The notes beneath the pieces were generated by a model. That model saw only the letters and a program-made list of their open reading frames with translations. It was not told the origin of the DNA and made no database searches. A stretch of 64,000 nt of DNA, from assembly GCF_900230185.1 (NCBI RefSeq), contig NZ_OCSR01000001.1, positions 5,518,001-5,582,000 of the forward strand, given 5' to 3'. Made by a program: the position numbers and the translations under genes. Of the stretch, positions 44,962-53,984 are shown in pieces (position 1 is the first letter of the stretch; the number at the start of each line of letters is the position of its first letter). The stretch is from Burkholderia sp. OK233 (GTDB taxonomy: Bacteria; Pseudomonadota; Gammaproteobacteria; Burkholderiales; Burkholderiaceae).

Positions 44962-46498
44962 GGCCACACCCGCGCTGCTGGAGATGCGCGGCATCAGCAA
45001 GACCTTTCCCGGCGTGCGCGCGCTCGACAACGTGAGCCTCACCGTCTATCCGGGCGAGGTCCATTCGCTGATGGGCGAGAACGGTGCCGGCAAGTCCACC
45101 CTGATGAAGATTCTCTCCGGCGCCTATCAGGCCGACTCCGGCGGCGAAATCCGCATCGACGGCAAGACCGCCGTCATCGACGGCCCGCTTGCGGCCCGCG
45201 CGCTGGGCGTGGCCGTGATCTACCAGGAACTGAGCCTCGCGCCCAATCTGTCGGTCGCCGAAAACATCCACGCGGGGCGCGAATTGCGCAAGGGCGGCCG
45301 GTGGGGCGTAATCGACCGCCCGGGAATGGAGCGTGCCTGCGAAGCCGTGCTCAAACGCCTGGGTGCCACCTTCAGGCCGCACACCCTTGTGGGGGAGCTG
45401 TCCATCGCCGAGCGGCAACTCGTCGAGATCGCACGGGCTGTCCACGCCCGCGCACGTATCCTTGTGATGGACGAGCCCACTACACCCCTGTCGTCGCGCG
45501 AGACGGACCGTCTCTTCGATCTGATCCGCCAGTTGCGCGCCGAAGGGCTCGCGATCATCTACATCAGCCATCGCATGGCTGAGATCTATGAGCTTTCCGA
45601 TCGCGTTTCCGTGCTGCGCGACGGCACCTATGTCGGCACGCTGGAGCGCGACCAGCTCTCCGCCGAGAGTCTAGTGAAAATGATGGTCGGTCGCGACATC
45701 TCCGGCTTCTACAAGAAGCAGCACGCGCCCTACGATCCGGGCAAGGTCGTGCTGTCGGTGCGCAATGTCGCCGACACAGGACGCGTGCGTGGCTGCAGCC
45801 TGGATCTTCACGCGGGCGAAGTCCTCGGCATCGCAGGGCTCGTGGGCGCCGGGCGCACCGAACTGGCCCGCCTAATCTTTGGCGCTGAACCGCGCGCAAG
45901 CGGCGAAGTGGCCGTGGACGGCAAGGTCCTCGCATTGCGCACCCCGCGCGATGCAATCGACGCGGGCCTCGTCTACCTCACTGAAGACCGAAAGGGCCAG
46001 GGCCTCTTTCTCGACATGAGCGTGCGCGACAACATCAACGTCGCGGTTTGCAACCGGGACGCGCGGCTCGGCGTACTCGATCTGGCACGCGGTGCTTCCC
46101 GCGCACGTGATGCGATCGCCGCGCTCTCAATCCGCGTACCAAACGCCAAGGTCAACGCGGGTGCGCTCTCCGGCGGAAACCAGCAAAAGGTGTTGCTGTC
46201 GCGCCTGCTTGAGACCAAGCCGCGCGTGCTCATTCTCGACGAGCCGACGCGCGGGGTGGACATCGGCGCAAAGTCCGAAATCTACCGGATCATCAACGAC
46301 CTGGCGCGCTCGGGCGTGGGCATCATCGTCATATCGAGCGAGTTGCCGGAAATCATCGGCGTGGCCGATCGCGTGCTGGTGATGCGTGAAGGCCAATTTG
46401 CGGGCGAACTCGGCGGCCACACGGGCACGCCGATTGTTCAGGAAACCATCATCGAACTGGCCACGGGCTCTCGCCCCACGCTAGGCGAAGCTGCCTGA
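44948..46498 (+). CDS. frcA: Sugar ABC transporter ATP-binding protein, two ATPase domains
   Basis: The 516-residue protein has two fused ABC domains as in RbsA/XylG. The first has Walker A MGENGAGKSTLMKIL, signature LSIAERQLVEIARA and VMDEPTTPLSSRET. The second has a degenerate P-loop LVGAGRTELARLIFG with LSGGNQQKVLLSRLLETK and ILDEPTRGVDIGAK. ATG at 44948 follows AGGAGGTGCACC. It powers import with the next two genes. The frc symbol is inferred from the ROK-ABC-pgi-kinase-zwf order, which recalls fructose clusters of Cupriavidus and rhizobia. Confidence 0.85.
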   Translation: MSSFKATPALLEMRGISKTFPGVRALDNVSLTVYPGEVHSLMGENGAGKSTLMKILSGAYQADSGGEIRIDGKTAVIDGPLAARALGVAVIYQELSLAPNLSVAENIHAGRELRKGGRWGVIDRPGMERACEAVLKRLGATFRPHTLVGELSIAERQLVEIARAVHARARILVMDEPTTPLSSRETDRLFDLIRQLRAEGLAIIYISHRMAEIYELSDRVSVLRDGTYVGTLERDQLSAESLVKMMVGRDISGFYKKQHAPYDPGKVVLSVRNVADTGRVRGCSLDLHAGEVLGIAGLVGAGRTELARLIFGAEPRASGEVAVDGKVLALRTPRDAIDAGLVYLTEDRKGQGLFLDMSVRDNINVAVCNRDARLGVLDLARGASRARDAIAALSIRVPNAKVNAGALSGGNQQKVLLSRLLETKPRVLILDEPTRGVDIGAKSEIYRIINDLARSGVGIIVISSELPEIIGVADRVLVMREGQFAGELGGHTGTPIVQETIIELATGSRPTLGEAA

Positions 46499-46539
46499 TT
46501 TCGAAAAGAGACAGGATCTTAAGTATTTAGGAGGACGAC

Positions 46540-47577
46540 ATGAGCAATACCACAAAGCGCCACGACGCCGACGCAGTCGCGGCCCCTAAGGCGGCCATCC
46601 AGGCCCAGCGGCAGTCGCGTATCGAACACCGCGAGCGCATGCAGTCGCTGATGCGAACGGCAGGCATGCTGCCCGTGCTCGTGTTGCTGTGCATCGGATT
46701 CGGCGTTGGGACCGACAGCTTTTTCAGTCTGCAAAACCTGTCGATCGTCACGCAGCAGGCATCGATCAACATCGTGCTGGCCGCCGGGATGACCTTCGTC
46801 ATTCTGACGGGAGGGATCGATCTGTCCGTCGGCTCGGTGCTGTCGGCCGCCGCGGTCGCGGCCTTGCTGGCGTCGAATATTCCTGGCTGGGGCTGGCTCG
46901 GCATCCCGACCGCGCTCGCCGTCGGGATCGGCTTCGGTCTGATCAACGGCGCGCTGATCGCCCTCCTGAGACTGCCGCCTTTCATCGTCACGCTCGGCGC
47001 GTTGACCGCGGTGCGCGGCGTTGCCCGCCTGCTCGGCCATGACACGACCATCTTCAACCCACAACTGTCGTTCGCCTTTATTGGCAATGGCACGGTGCTC
47101 GGCGTCCCCTGGCTTGTGGTGATTGCTATCGCTGTGGTCGCGCTGTCGTGGTTCATCCTGCGTCGCACCGTCCTCGGACTGCGCATCTACTCGGTCGGCG
47201 GCAACCCGGAAGCTGCACGCCTCTCGGGCATCAAGGTGTGGGGAATCCAGATGTTCGTCTATGCGATGTCCGGCCTGCTTGCCGGCTTGGGCGCAGTGAT
47301 GTCCGCAGCCCGCCTGTATGCGGCGAACGGTCTGCAGATGGGACAGTCGTACGAACTGGACGCGATCGCCGCCGTGATTCTCGGGGGCACCAGCTTCGTT
47401 GGCGGCGTGGGCTCGATCGTCGGCACGCTGGTTGGCGCGCTGATCATCGCAGTCCTGACCAACGGGCTGGTTTTGCTCGGCGTATCCGACGTCTGGCAAT
47501 ACATCATCAAGGGCCTCGTCATCATCGGCGCCGTAGCGCTCGACCGTTTCCGTCAACGCGGATCAGCCCGGACCTGA
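46540..47577 (+). CDS. frcC: Sugar ABC transporter permease
   Basis: A 345-residue RbsC-type permease with about nine to ten membrane helices and the family motif MTFVILTGGIDLSVGSVLSA. PPFIVTLGALTAVRGVARLL, VGGNPEAARLSGIKVWGIQM and ILGGTSFVGGVGSIVGTLVG are also present. AGGAGGACGAC precedes the ATG. It forms the membrane channel with the ATPase and binding protein. Confidence 0.88.
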   Translation: MSNTTKRHDADAVAAPKAAIQAQRQSRIEHRERMQSLMRTAGMLPVLVLLCIGFGVGTDSFFSLQNLSIVTQQASINIVLAAGMTFVILTGGIDLSVGSVLSAAAVAALLASNIPGWGWLGIPTALAVGIGFGLINGALIALLRLPPFIVTLGALTAVRGVARLLGHDTTIFNPQLSFAFIGNGTVLGVPWLVVIAIAVVALSWFILRRTVLGLRIYSVGGNPEAARLSGIKVWGIQMFVYAMSGLLAGLGAVMSAARLYAANGLQMGQSYELDAIAAVILGGTSFVGGVGSIVGTLVGALIIAVLTNGLVLLGVSDVWQYIIKGLVIIGAVALDRFRQRGSART

Positions 47578-47681
47578 AATACGCCTTCACGCGCCGTCCC
47601 GACTCGCCTCAAAAACCCATGGGCGCAAAACTGGTCCCTTGCTCCCCACTCACCCAATGGACCTCCTTGGAGACAGAGAAA

Positions 47682-48632
47682 ATGTTCAAGCAAAAAATCG
47701 CTTTCGCCAGCATCGCTCTCGCGATGGGCCTCGGCTTCACGCTGCCCGCGGCGAAGGCCGCCGACAAGCCGCTCAAGGCGATCGGCATCACCGTCGGGTC
47801 CCTCGGCAACCCGTACTTCGTCACGATCGTCAAAGGCGCCGAGGCGAAGGCGAAGCAGATCAACCCCGGCGTGAATGTCACCGCAGTGTCGGCGGATTAC
47901 GATATGAACAAGCAGTTCACGCAGATCGATAACTTCATCGCCGCTCACGTCGACATGATCCTGCTCAACGCAGCAGACCCGAAAGCCATCGAGCCTGCTG
48001 TGAAGAAGGCCCAGGCCGCCGGCATCGTGGTCGTGGCAGTGGATGTGGCCGCTGCGGGCGCTGACGCCACGGTGCAGACGAACAACGTGCAGGCCGGAGA
48101 AATCTCGTGCGATTACATCGCCAAAAAACTCAACGGCAAGGGCAACGTCATCATCGAAAACGGACCGCCCGTCTCGGCGGTGGTCGACCGGGTGAAGGGC
48201 TGTAAGTCAGTATTCGCGAAGCATCCTGATCTCAAGGTGCTGTCTGACGATCAGGACGCAAAGGGCTCTCGCGAAGGCGGCATGAATGCCATGCAAGGCT
48301 ATCTGACGCGGTTCCCGAAAGTCGATGCCGTATTTGCGATCAACGACCCGCAGGCAGTGGGCAGCGATCTGGCGGCCAAGCAACTCAACCGCAAAAACCT
48401 CTTCATTACGTCCGTCGACGGTGCGCCGGACATCGAAACCGCTCTGAAAACCGACACCCTGGTCCAGGCTTCCGCGAGCCAGGATCCGTGGTCCATGGCA
48501 CAAACGGCCGTAACGATCGGCTACGGCATCATGAACGGCAAGAAGCCTGCCAACTCGACGATCCTGCTGCCATCGACGCTCGTGACGCGGGACAACGTGA
48601 ATAGCTACAAGGGCTGGTCAGCGCCCCACTAA
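47682..48632 (+). CDS. frcB: Periplasmic sugar-binding protein
   Basis: The 316-residue RbsB-type (type I fold) binding protein has a signal peptide MFKQKIAFASIALAMGLGFT with cleavage near AKA-ADK. KAIGITVGSLGNPYFVTIVK, HVDMILLNAADPKAIEPAVK and AVDVAAAGADATVQTNN follow. It delivers the sugar to the ATPase/permease. The start is fixed by the signal peptide; the frame is open upstream through the permease shadow. Placing it third, after ATPase and permease, is as in Cupriavidus frcACB. Fructose is inferred, not shown. Confidence 0.87.
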   Translation: MFKQKIAFASIALAMGLGFTLPAAKAADKPLKAIGITVGSLGNPYFVTIVKGAEAKAKQINPGVNVTAVSADYDMNKQFTQIDNFIAAHVDMILLNAADPKAIEPAVKKAQAAGIVVVAVDVAAAGADATVQTNNVQAGEISCDYIAKKLNGKGNVIIENGPPVSAVVDRVKGCKSVFAKHPDLKVLSDDQDAKGSREGGMNAMQGYLTRFPKVDAVFAINDPQAVGSDLAAKQLNRKNLFITSVDGAPDIETALKTDTLVQASASQDPWSMAQTAVTIGYGIMNGKKPANSTILLPSTLVTRDNVNSYKGWSAPH

Positions 48633-48650
48633 GCTCAAACCGCGAAAATC

Positions 48651-50261
48651 ATGTCAAATCTCACTCAGTCGCCCGCCTGGCGGGCGCTCGCCGAGCATCG
48701 CGAGCACCTGGCACGCACGTCGATAGCCGATCTTTTTGCAACGGATAACGAACGTTTTCAGCGATTCTCGCTGGAAGCCGCCGGCGTCTACGTCGACTAT
48801 TCCAAGAACCTGATCACGGCCGGCACGCTAGATCTCCTGAGCGCGCTTGCGCGCCAGGCCGGCGTGGAAGAACGACGGCGTGCCATGTTTGCTGGTGAGC
48901 GCATCAATACTACGGAGGACCGGCCGGTGCTGCACGTCGCGCTGCGCGAGCGCGCCGGCACGCCGATTCTGGTAGACGGCAAGGACGTCGTGCCGGAAGT
49001 GAGCGCGGTTCTGGCGAAAATGCGGAGCTTTACCGACGCCGTCCGCGAAGGCACATGGCGCGGCTATACGGGCCGCGCGATCACCGACGTGGTCAATATC
49101 GGTATCGGCGGCTCAGATCTGGGCCCGCGCATGGTCTGCGAAGCCTTGAAGCCGTATGGACGCAAAGGACTGACGATGCACTTCGTGTCCAACGTAGATG
49201 GCGCGGACATTGCCGAGGTGCTGCACGTCGTCGATGTCGAGACGACGCTGTTCGTGATTTCTTCGAAGACCTTCACCACACGTGAAACCCTGGCCAATGC
49301 ACGCACCGCCCGCGGCTGGCTGCTAAACACTGGCGCGCCCGAGTCAGCCGTAGCGAGACACTTCGTGGCGGTCTCGACGCATGCTGAAGCGGTTGCGGCG
49401 TTCGGCATCGATCCTGACAATATGCTCGAATTCTGGGATTGGGTGGGCGGCAGGTACTCGCTCTGGTCCGCCATCGGACTGCCCATCGCGCTCCAGATCG
49501 GGATGGACGCGTTCGAGGCGCTGCTGGGCGGCGCCCACGCGATGGACCGGCACTTTTCCGACGCGCCGCTGGAGCAAAACCTGCCGGTCCTGCTCGCCCT
49601 GATCGGCATCTGGTACACCAATTTTCTGGGGTCAACCAGTCACCTGATCGCCCCATACGACCAGTACCTCCACCGCCTCCCGGCCTATCTCCAGCAACTC
49701 GATATGGAAAGCAACGGCAAGTCCGTCACGCTGTCGGGCGAACGCGTCGACTATGCGACCGGGCCGGTCATCTGGGGAGAACCCGGCACCAACGGCCAGC
49801 ATGCCTTTTTCCAGTTGTTGCACCAGGGGTGCGCCGTGATTCCGGCAGACGTGATTGCCTGCATGCAGCCTCATCATCCGCTGGACGTTCATCACGACAT
49901 CCTGCTGGCCAACTGCTTTGCCCAGACCGAAGCGTTAATGAACGGCTCGCAGGCTGCGAGTGAGCCGCACCGCAGCTTCGACGGCAGTCGCCCGACCAAT
50001 ACGATCTGCCTAGACAAGCTCGATCCGGCCTCGCTCGGTGCCCTGCTCGCGTTGTACGAGCACAAGGTGTTCGTACAAGGGGTGATCTGGAATATCAATT
50101 CATTCGACCAGTGGGGTGTAGAGCTCGGCAAGCGGCTGGCTGTGACTATCGAGAGCGAAATCACCCAGCCGGGCGCAGCAAGCGCCCACGACAGTTCAAC
50201 CAACGGCCTGATCAACCGGTTCAAGCAGCGGCGCAAGCAGCAGGCTGAATCGGCAAACTGA
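48651..50261 (+). CDS. pgi: Glucose-6-phosphate isomerase
   Basis: This 536-residue enzyme converts fructose 6-phosphate and glucose 6-phosphate. Signatures are VVNIGIGGSDLGPRMVCEAL, LFVISSKTFTTRETLANA, GEPGTNGQHAFFQLLHQG (catalytic Glu/His region) and VFVQGVIWNINSFDQWGVEL. The start lies 18 bp after the binding-protein stop, so it belongs to the operon. A pgi copy in a sugar operon is probably a second, inducible isozyme. Confidence 0.95.
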   Translation: MSNLTQSPAWRALAEHREHLARTSIADLFATDNERFQRFSLEAAGVYVDYSKNLITAGTLDLLSALARQAGVEERRRAMFAGERINTTEDRPVLHVALRERAGTPILVDGKDVVPEVSAVLAKMRSFTDAVREGTWRGYTGRAITDVVNIGIGGSDLGPRMVCEALKPYGRKGLTMHFVSNVDGADIAEVLHVVDVETTLFVISSKTFTTRETLANARTARGWLLNTGAPESAVARHFVAVSTHAEAVAAFGIDPDNMLEFWDWVGGRYSLWSAIGLPIALQIGMDAFEALLGGAHAMDRHFSDAPLEQNLPVLLALIGIWYTNFLGSTSHLIAPYDQYLHRLPAYLQQLDMESNGKSVTLSGERVDYATGPVIWGEPGTNGQHAFFQLLHQGCAVIPADVIACMQPHHPLDVHHDILLANCFAQTEALMNGSQAASEPHRSFDGSRPTNTICLDKLDPASLGALLALYEHKVFVQGVIWNINSFDQWGVELGKRLAVTIESEITQPGAASAHDSSTNGLINRFKQRRKQQAESAN

Positions 50262-50271
50262 GTCAATCCGA

Positions 50272-51210
50272 ATGACGACGAACCTCCCCAAACTGATCGT
50301 GTTCGGCGAAGCGCTGATCGACTTTATCCGCGAAGACGGCCAGCACTGGCGCAGCGCGCCCGGCGGCTCGTGCTGGAATGTCGCCCGCGTCGGCGCTCGT
50401 CTTGGCGTCCCCACCGGCTTCGCCGGCACGGTGAGCCACGATACCTTCGGCGACGAGTTGATGCAGCAAAGCGCCGCGGCAGGACTTGACATGCGCTTCA
50501 CGCGTCAGGTCGAGCGCCCGCCGTTTCTCGCCATGGTCGTCTCGAAGCATCCGCCGCAATATTTCTTTATCGGCGACAACAGCGCCGATCTGGCTTTCCA
50601 CGCCCAGGCCCTGCCCTCCGGCTGGCTGGCCGCGGCCCAGATCGTGCACTTCGGCTCGCTCAGCCTGGCCCGCCAGCCGCTCGCGGCGCACCTGCTCGAT
50701 ATTGCACAGGACGCCCATGCAGCGGGCAAGCGGATCTCGTTCGATCCGAACTACCGCGATCTGATGGCCGGCCCCGCCTACCGGAGCACACTGCGCCGCA
50801 TGGCTGAACTGGCCACCTATATCAAGGTCTCGGACGAGGATCTGCGCGGCCTGTTCCCCGAACTGGACGAAACCTCGGCACTGGTCCAACTGCGCGCGTG
50901 GGCGCCGACAGCGACCATTCTGGTGACGCGCGGCGCCGCGGGCATCCAACTGTTTACGGCGCAAGAGGTGATGTTTCAGCCGGCCTTCGCCGCCCAGGTG
51001 GTCGACACGGTCGGCTGCGGCGACGCCTGCGTCGGTGGATGGATGGCAAGCCTGCTCACCCGGCCAGATGCGCCGCTGGCCTCCCATCTCCAGTTTTCCG
51101 CCGCCTGCGCAGCGGTAACGTGCGCGCAGCAAGGGGCCTATGCCCCGGGGTCGGATGAAGTAACGGCCCGGCTTGGTTCCGAAAACCTTTCTATCAATTT
51201 CGATCACTGA
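50272..51210 (+). CDS. PfkB-family sugar kinase, probable fructokinase
   Basis: The 312-residue ribokinase-like kinase has IVFGEALIDFIREDGQHWRS, APGGSCWNVARVGARLGVPT, FDPNYRDLMAGPAYR and the C-terminal anion hole VVDTVGCGDACVGGWMASLL (catalytic Asp). It would phosphorylate the imported sugar with ATP. Coupled to Pgi and Zwf it best fits fructose to fructose 6-phosphate. It starts 10 bp after pgi. Confidence 0.88.
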   Translation: MTTNLPKLIVFGEALIDFIREDGQHWRSAPGGSCWNVARVGARLGVPTGFAGTVSHDTFGDELMQQSAAAGLDMRFTRQVERPPFLAMVVSKHPPQYFFIGDNSADLAFHAQALPSGWLAAAQIVHFGSLSLARQPLAAHLLDIAQDAHAAGKRISFDPNYRDLMAGPAYRSTLRRMAELATYIKVSDEDLRGLFPELDETSALVQLRAWAPTATILVTRGAAGIQLFTAQEVMFQPAFAAQVVDTVGCGDACVGGWMASLLTRPDAPLASHLQFSAACAAVTCAQQGAYAPGSDEVTARLGSENLSINFDH

Positions 51211-51215
51211 ACGCC

Positions 51216-52697
51216 ATGACGAAACCCTCTACCAGCGAGCCGGATCACCCCCCCTTCGCCTTCGTCCTGTTTGGCGGAACCGGCGATCTGGCGATGCGCA
51301 AGATCTTGCCTGCGCTTTATGCGGCGCACCGCGACGGCCTGCTTGCAGCCGATGGCAGAATCGTCTCCGTTGCGCAGACGGAATTGGATACCGGCAGCTA
51401 TCTGCGATGGGTCGACGAGCACGTGAAGCCCCACATCCCGGGAACAGCGATCGACGATTCAGTGTGGCGAAGCTTTCGCGAGCGCATCGTCTACGTCGCG
51501 CTCGACGCCAGTCAGCCCGAAGCCTTCTCCTTGCTGGGCGATACGCTCGGCGCGGGACGCGGCAGACGCATTTTCTATCTGGCAACCGGGCCTGCGCTGT
51601 TCGTGCCGATCTGCCGCGCCCTGGCGTCGGCTGGGCTCACCGAAGGCTCCCGCGTCGTTCTGGAAAAACCGCTTGGCTACGATCTGGAATCGTCCAACGC
51701 GATCAACGATGCAGTCGGCCAGATCTTCAACGAAGACCAGATCTACCGAATCGATCATTACCTCGGCAAGGAAGCGGTACAAAACCTGCTCGCGCTACGC
51801 TTCGGCAATTCGTTGTTCGAGCCATTGTGGCGCCGCGAATGGGTCGAGAGCATTCAGATCACCGTCGCCGAGGAACTGGGTGTCGAAGGCCGCGGCAACT
51901 TCTACGACCAGACGGGTGCGCTGCGCGATATGGTGCAGAACCATTTGCTGCAACTACTCTCCATCATCGCGATGGAGCCGCCGCAGTCGATGGACGCGGA
52001 TGCGGTGCGTGACGAGAAGCTGCGCGTGCTGCGCGCGCTCAAACCGGTACTGGGCGAGGAAATCAGGCAAAGCGTGGTCCGCGGCCAATACCACGCTGGG
52101 GCAATCAAGGACACAACGGTATCCGCTTATCACGCAGAGCCCGGTGTCCGGCAAGGCAGTACGACTGAGACATTCGTTGCGTTGAAAGTCGAGGTGAAAA
52201 ACTGGCGCTGGGCAGGTGTGCCGTTTTTTCTGCGCACCGGCAAGCGGCTCGCGGGCCGCATTGCCGAGATTGTCGTCAACTTCAGGCCGGTGCCGCACTC
52301 GGCGCTGGGCGCGATGGCGTTACGTCCCGGTTCGAACCGGCTGACGATCCGTTTGCAGCCGAACGAATCGATCCGGCTCAGTGCGCTCGCCAAGCAGCCG
52401 GGCATGGGAATGACCCTGCAAGGCGTGCATCTCGATCTCGCTTTCGACCAATTCTTCCAGCAGGACCGCATGGAGGCCTATCAGCGTCTGTTGCTCGATG
52501 TGATCGCGGGGCGGCTCGCCCTCTTCGTGCGGCGCGACGAACAGGAGGCGGCATGGCGCTGGGTCGCACCGATCATCGAAGATTGGGCCACGCAGGGCAG
52601 CCTTCCCAAACCCTATGCGTCCGGTACGTGGGGGCCAGCAGCAGCCAGCGCGCTGCTGGCGCGCCACAACACATGCTGGCAGGAAGAAGAAAACTGA
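51216..52697 (+). CDS. zwf: Glucose-6-phosphate 1-dehydrogenase
   Basis: The 493-residue enzyme oxidises glucose 6-phosphate to 6-phosphogluconolactone with NAD(P), feeding the Entner-Doudoroff or pentose phosphate pathway. It has the dinucleotide motif VLFGGTGDLAMRKILPAL, VVLEKPLGYDLESS and the active-site box YRIDHYLGKEAVQNLLALRF. Further on are AGVPFFLRTGKRL and AYQRLLLDVIAG. It begins 5 bp after the kinase stop, clearly co-transcribed. Confidence 0.96.
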   Translation: MTKPSTSEPDHPPFAFVLFGGTGDLAMRKILPALYAAHRDGLLAADGRIVSVAQTELDTGSYLRWVDEHVKPHIPGTAIDDSVWRSFRERIVYVALDASQPEAFSLLGDTLGAGRGRRIFYLATGPALFVPICRALASAGLTEGSRVVLEKPLGYDLESSNAINDAVGQIFNEDQIYRIDHYLGKEAVQNLLALRFGNSLFEPLWRREWVESIQITVAEELGVEGRGNFYDQTGALRDMVQNHLLQLLSIIAMEPPQSMDADAVRDEKLRVLRALKPVLGEEIRQSVVRGQYHAGAIKDTTVSAYHAEPGVRQGSTTETFVALKVEVKNWRWAGVPFFLRTGKRLAGRIAEIVVNFRPVPHSALGAMALRPGSNRLTIRLQPNESIRLSALAKQPGMGMTLQGVHLDLAFDQFFQQDRMEAYQRLLLDVIAGRLALFVRRDEQEAAWRWVAPIIEDWATQGSLPKPYASGTWGPAAASALLARHNTCWQEEEN

Positions 52698-52837
52698 GTG
52701 CGGGCCGGATGTCTCGTGACTGAAGCCGCACGAGCACGTTCAAACCGTCGGCACTCAATCGACTCGATCATGACGCGCCTGTCTCACCTCGAATAACGAA
52801 GCGCAGCGCTACCCCCTTTCCTGTCAAGACGACGATC

Positions 52838-53866
52838 ATGGATAAAATCTGGCACCTTGAATGGCCTCATGGCTCCCTCAATGTTCACTCCAGGGGCGGA
52901 ATGCTCGGCAGCGTTTCGCTGCAGAGCGGTAACCGGCACGTGCAGCCGTTTTACGAAGCCCCGTGGATCGGCGACGGGACGCCCGAACAGGCGGGATTAC
53001 TCGGCCAGCTCAGAAGCGAATTTCCATGCGTTCCTTTTGGGGTGCCGTATTCTCCTGAAACCGTCGTGGAAAGCTGGCAGGAGAGCCTCGCCACGTCAGT
53101 CGCCGAACATGATCATCCGTTAGATGCAAGCGACGACCTGCTGCATGGTTACGCCTGCGTGGGTGAGTGGACACTCGTGCAACAGACGGAGCTCGCGATC
53201 GAGATCGCACTCGAGTATCCGCCCACTTCGTCGATTGCACGCGTCGTCCGCTTGATTCGAGCCGACCCCGATGGCCCCGCGATCGACTTCTCCGTGACGG
53301 TTGAGGCTCGCCAGAAGACGCGCCGTCCGATTGGCCTGCATCCCAATCTCGCCCTACCGTCGATGACCGGAGCGCTCCAGATCGACCCCGGCACGTTTCG
53401 CTTTGGTGTCGTTCACCCGGCCGGTCCCGAACCCGGCGTGTCGCGTGCCGAGCCAGGCGCGGTTTTCCAAAACCTCGATAACGTACCGCTGCATGCAGGA
53501 GGAACCGCGGCGTTTGATCGTTTTCCGCTCGCTCACGATACGGAGGAAATCATTCAGCTCTGCGGAGTGGATGGGTCAGTCATCCTGATAAATGACGAGT
53601 CTCAGGTTGCCTATCGGCTGACCTGGGACGCCTCCGTACTCCCATCGCTTCTGCTGTGGATCAGCAATCGCGGCCGCACCCACAGCCCCTGGAACGGCCG
53701 CAACCTCTGCCTGGGCGTCGAGCCGGTGGCAAGCGCGTTTGAACTTGGCTGTCGTCCCGCGCTGGCGGCGAACCCAATCAATGCCAGAGGGGTTCCGACC
53801 GCGATCTCGGTCGATCCAGGCCAACCGGTTGAAATTGCTTATCGATTCGAGGTCATGAGCCAATGA
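52838..53866 (+). CDS. Aldose-1-epimerase-like protein
   Basis: The 342-residue, beta-rich protein of galactose-mutarotase-like fold has PFYEAPWIGDGTPEQAGLLG, EFPCVPFGVPY, GYACVGEWTLVQQTELAIEI, RRPIGLHPNLALPS and NRGRTHSPWNGRNLCLGVEP. The His-containing HPNLALP and Glu in GVEPVASAF are plausible catalytic residues. It may interconvert anomers of the imported sugar. It lies 140 bp after zwf, so it may have its own promoter. Confidence 0.75.
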   Translation: MDKIWHLEWPHGSLNVHSRGGMLGSVSLQSGNRHVQPFYEAPWIGDGTPEQAGLLGQLRSEFPCVPFGVPYSPETVVESWQESLATSVAEHDHPLDASDDLLHGYACVGEWTLVQQTELAIEIALEYPPTSSIARVVRLIRADPDGPAIDFSVTVEARQKTRRPIGLHPNLALPSMTGALQIDPGTFRFGVVHPAGPEPGVSRAEPGAVFQNLDNVPLHAGGTAAFDRFPLAHDTEEIIQLCGVDGSVILINDESQVAYRLTWDASVLPSLLLWISNRGRTHSPWNGRNLCLGVEPVASAFELGCRPALAANPINARGVPTAISVDPGQPVEIAYRFEVMSQ

Positions 53867-53984
53867 ATGCGAGCGATCCCTGTGCAGGAGTTCGGCTGCC
53901 TGCGCGTTGCTTGATACGCAATGCGCATTAAACGCCTGGATTGTCCACTACTGCCTTACTGTCACTCCCTCCTTCGGAGACCTC

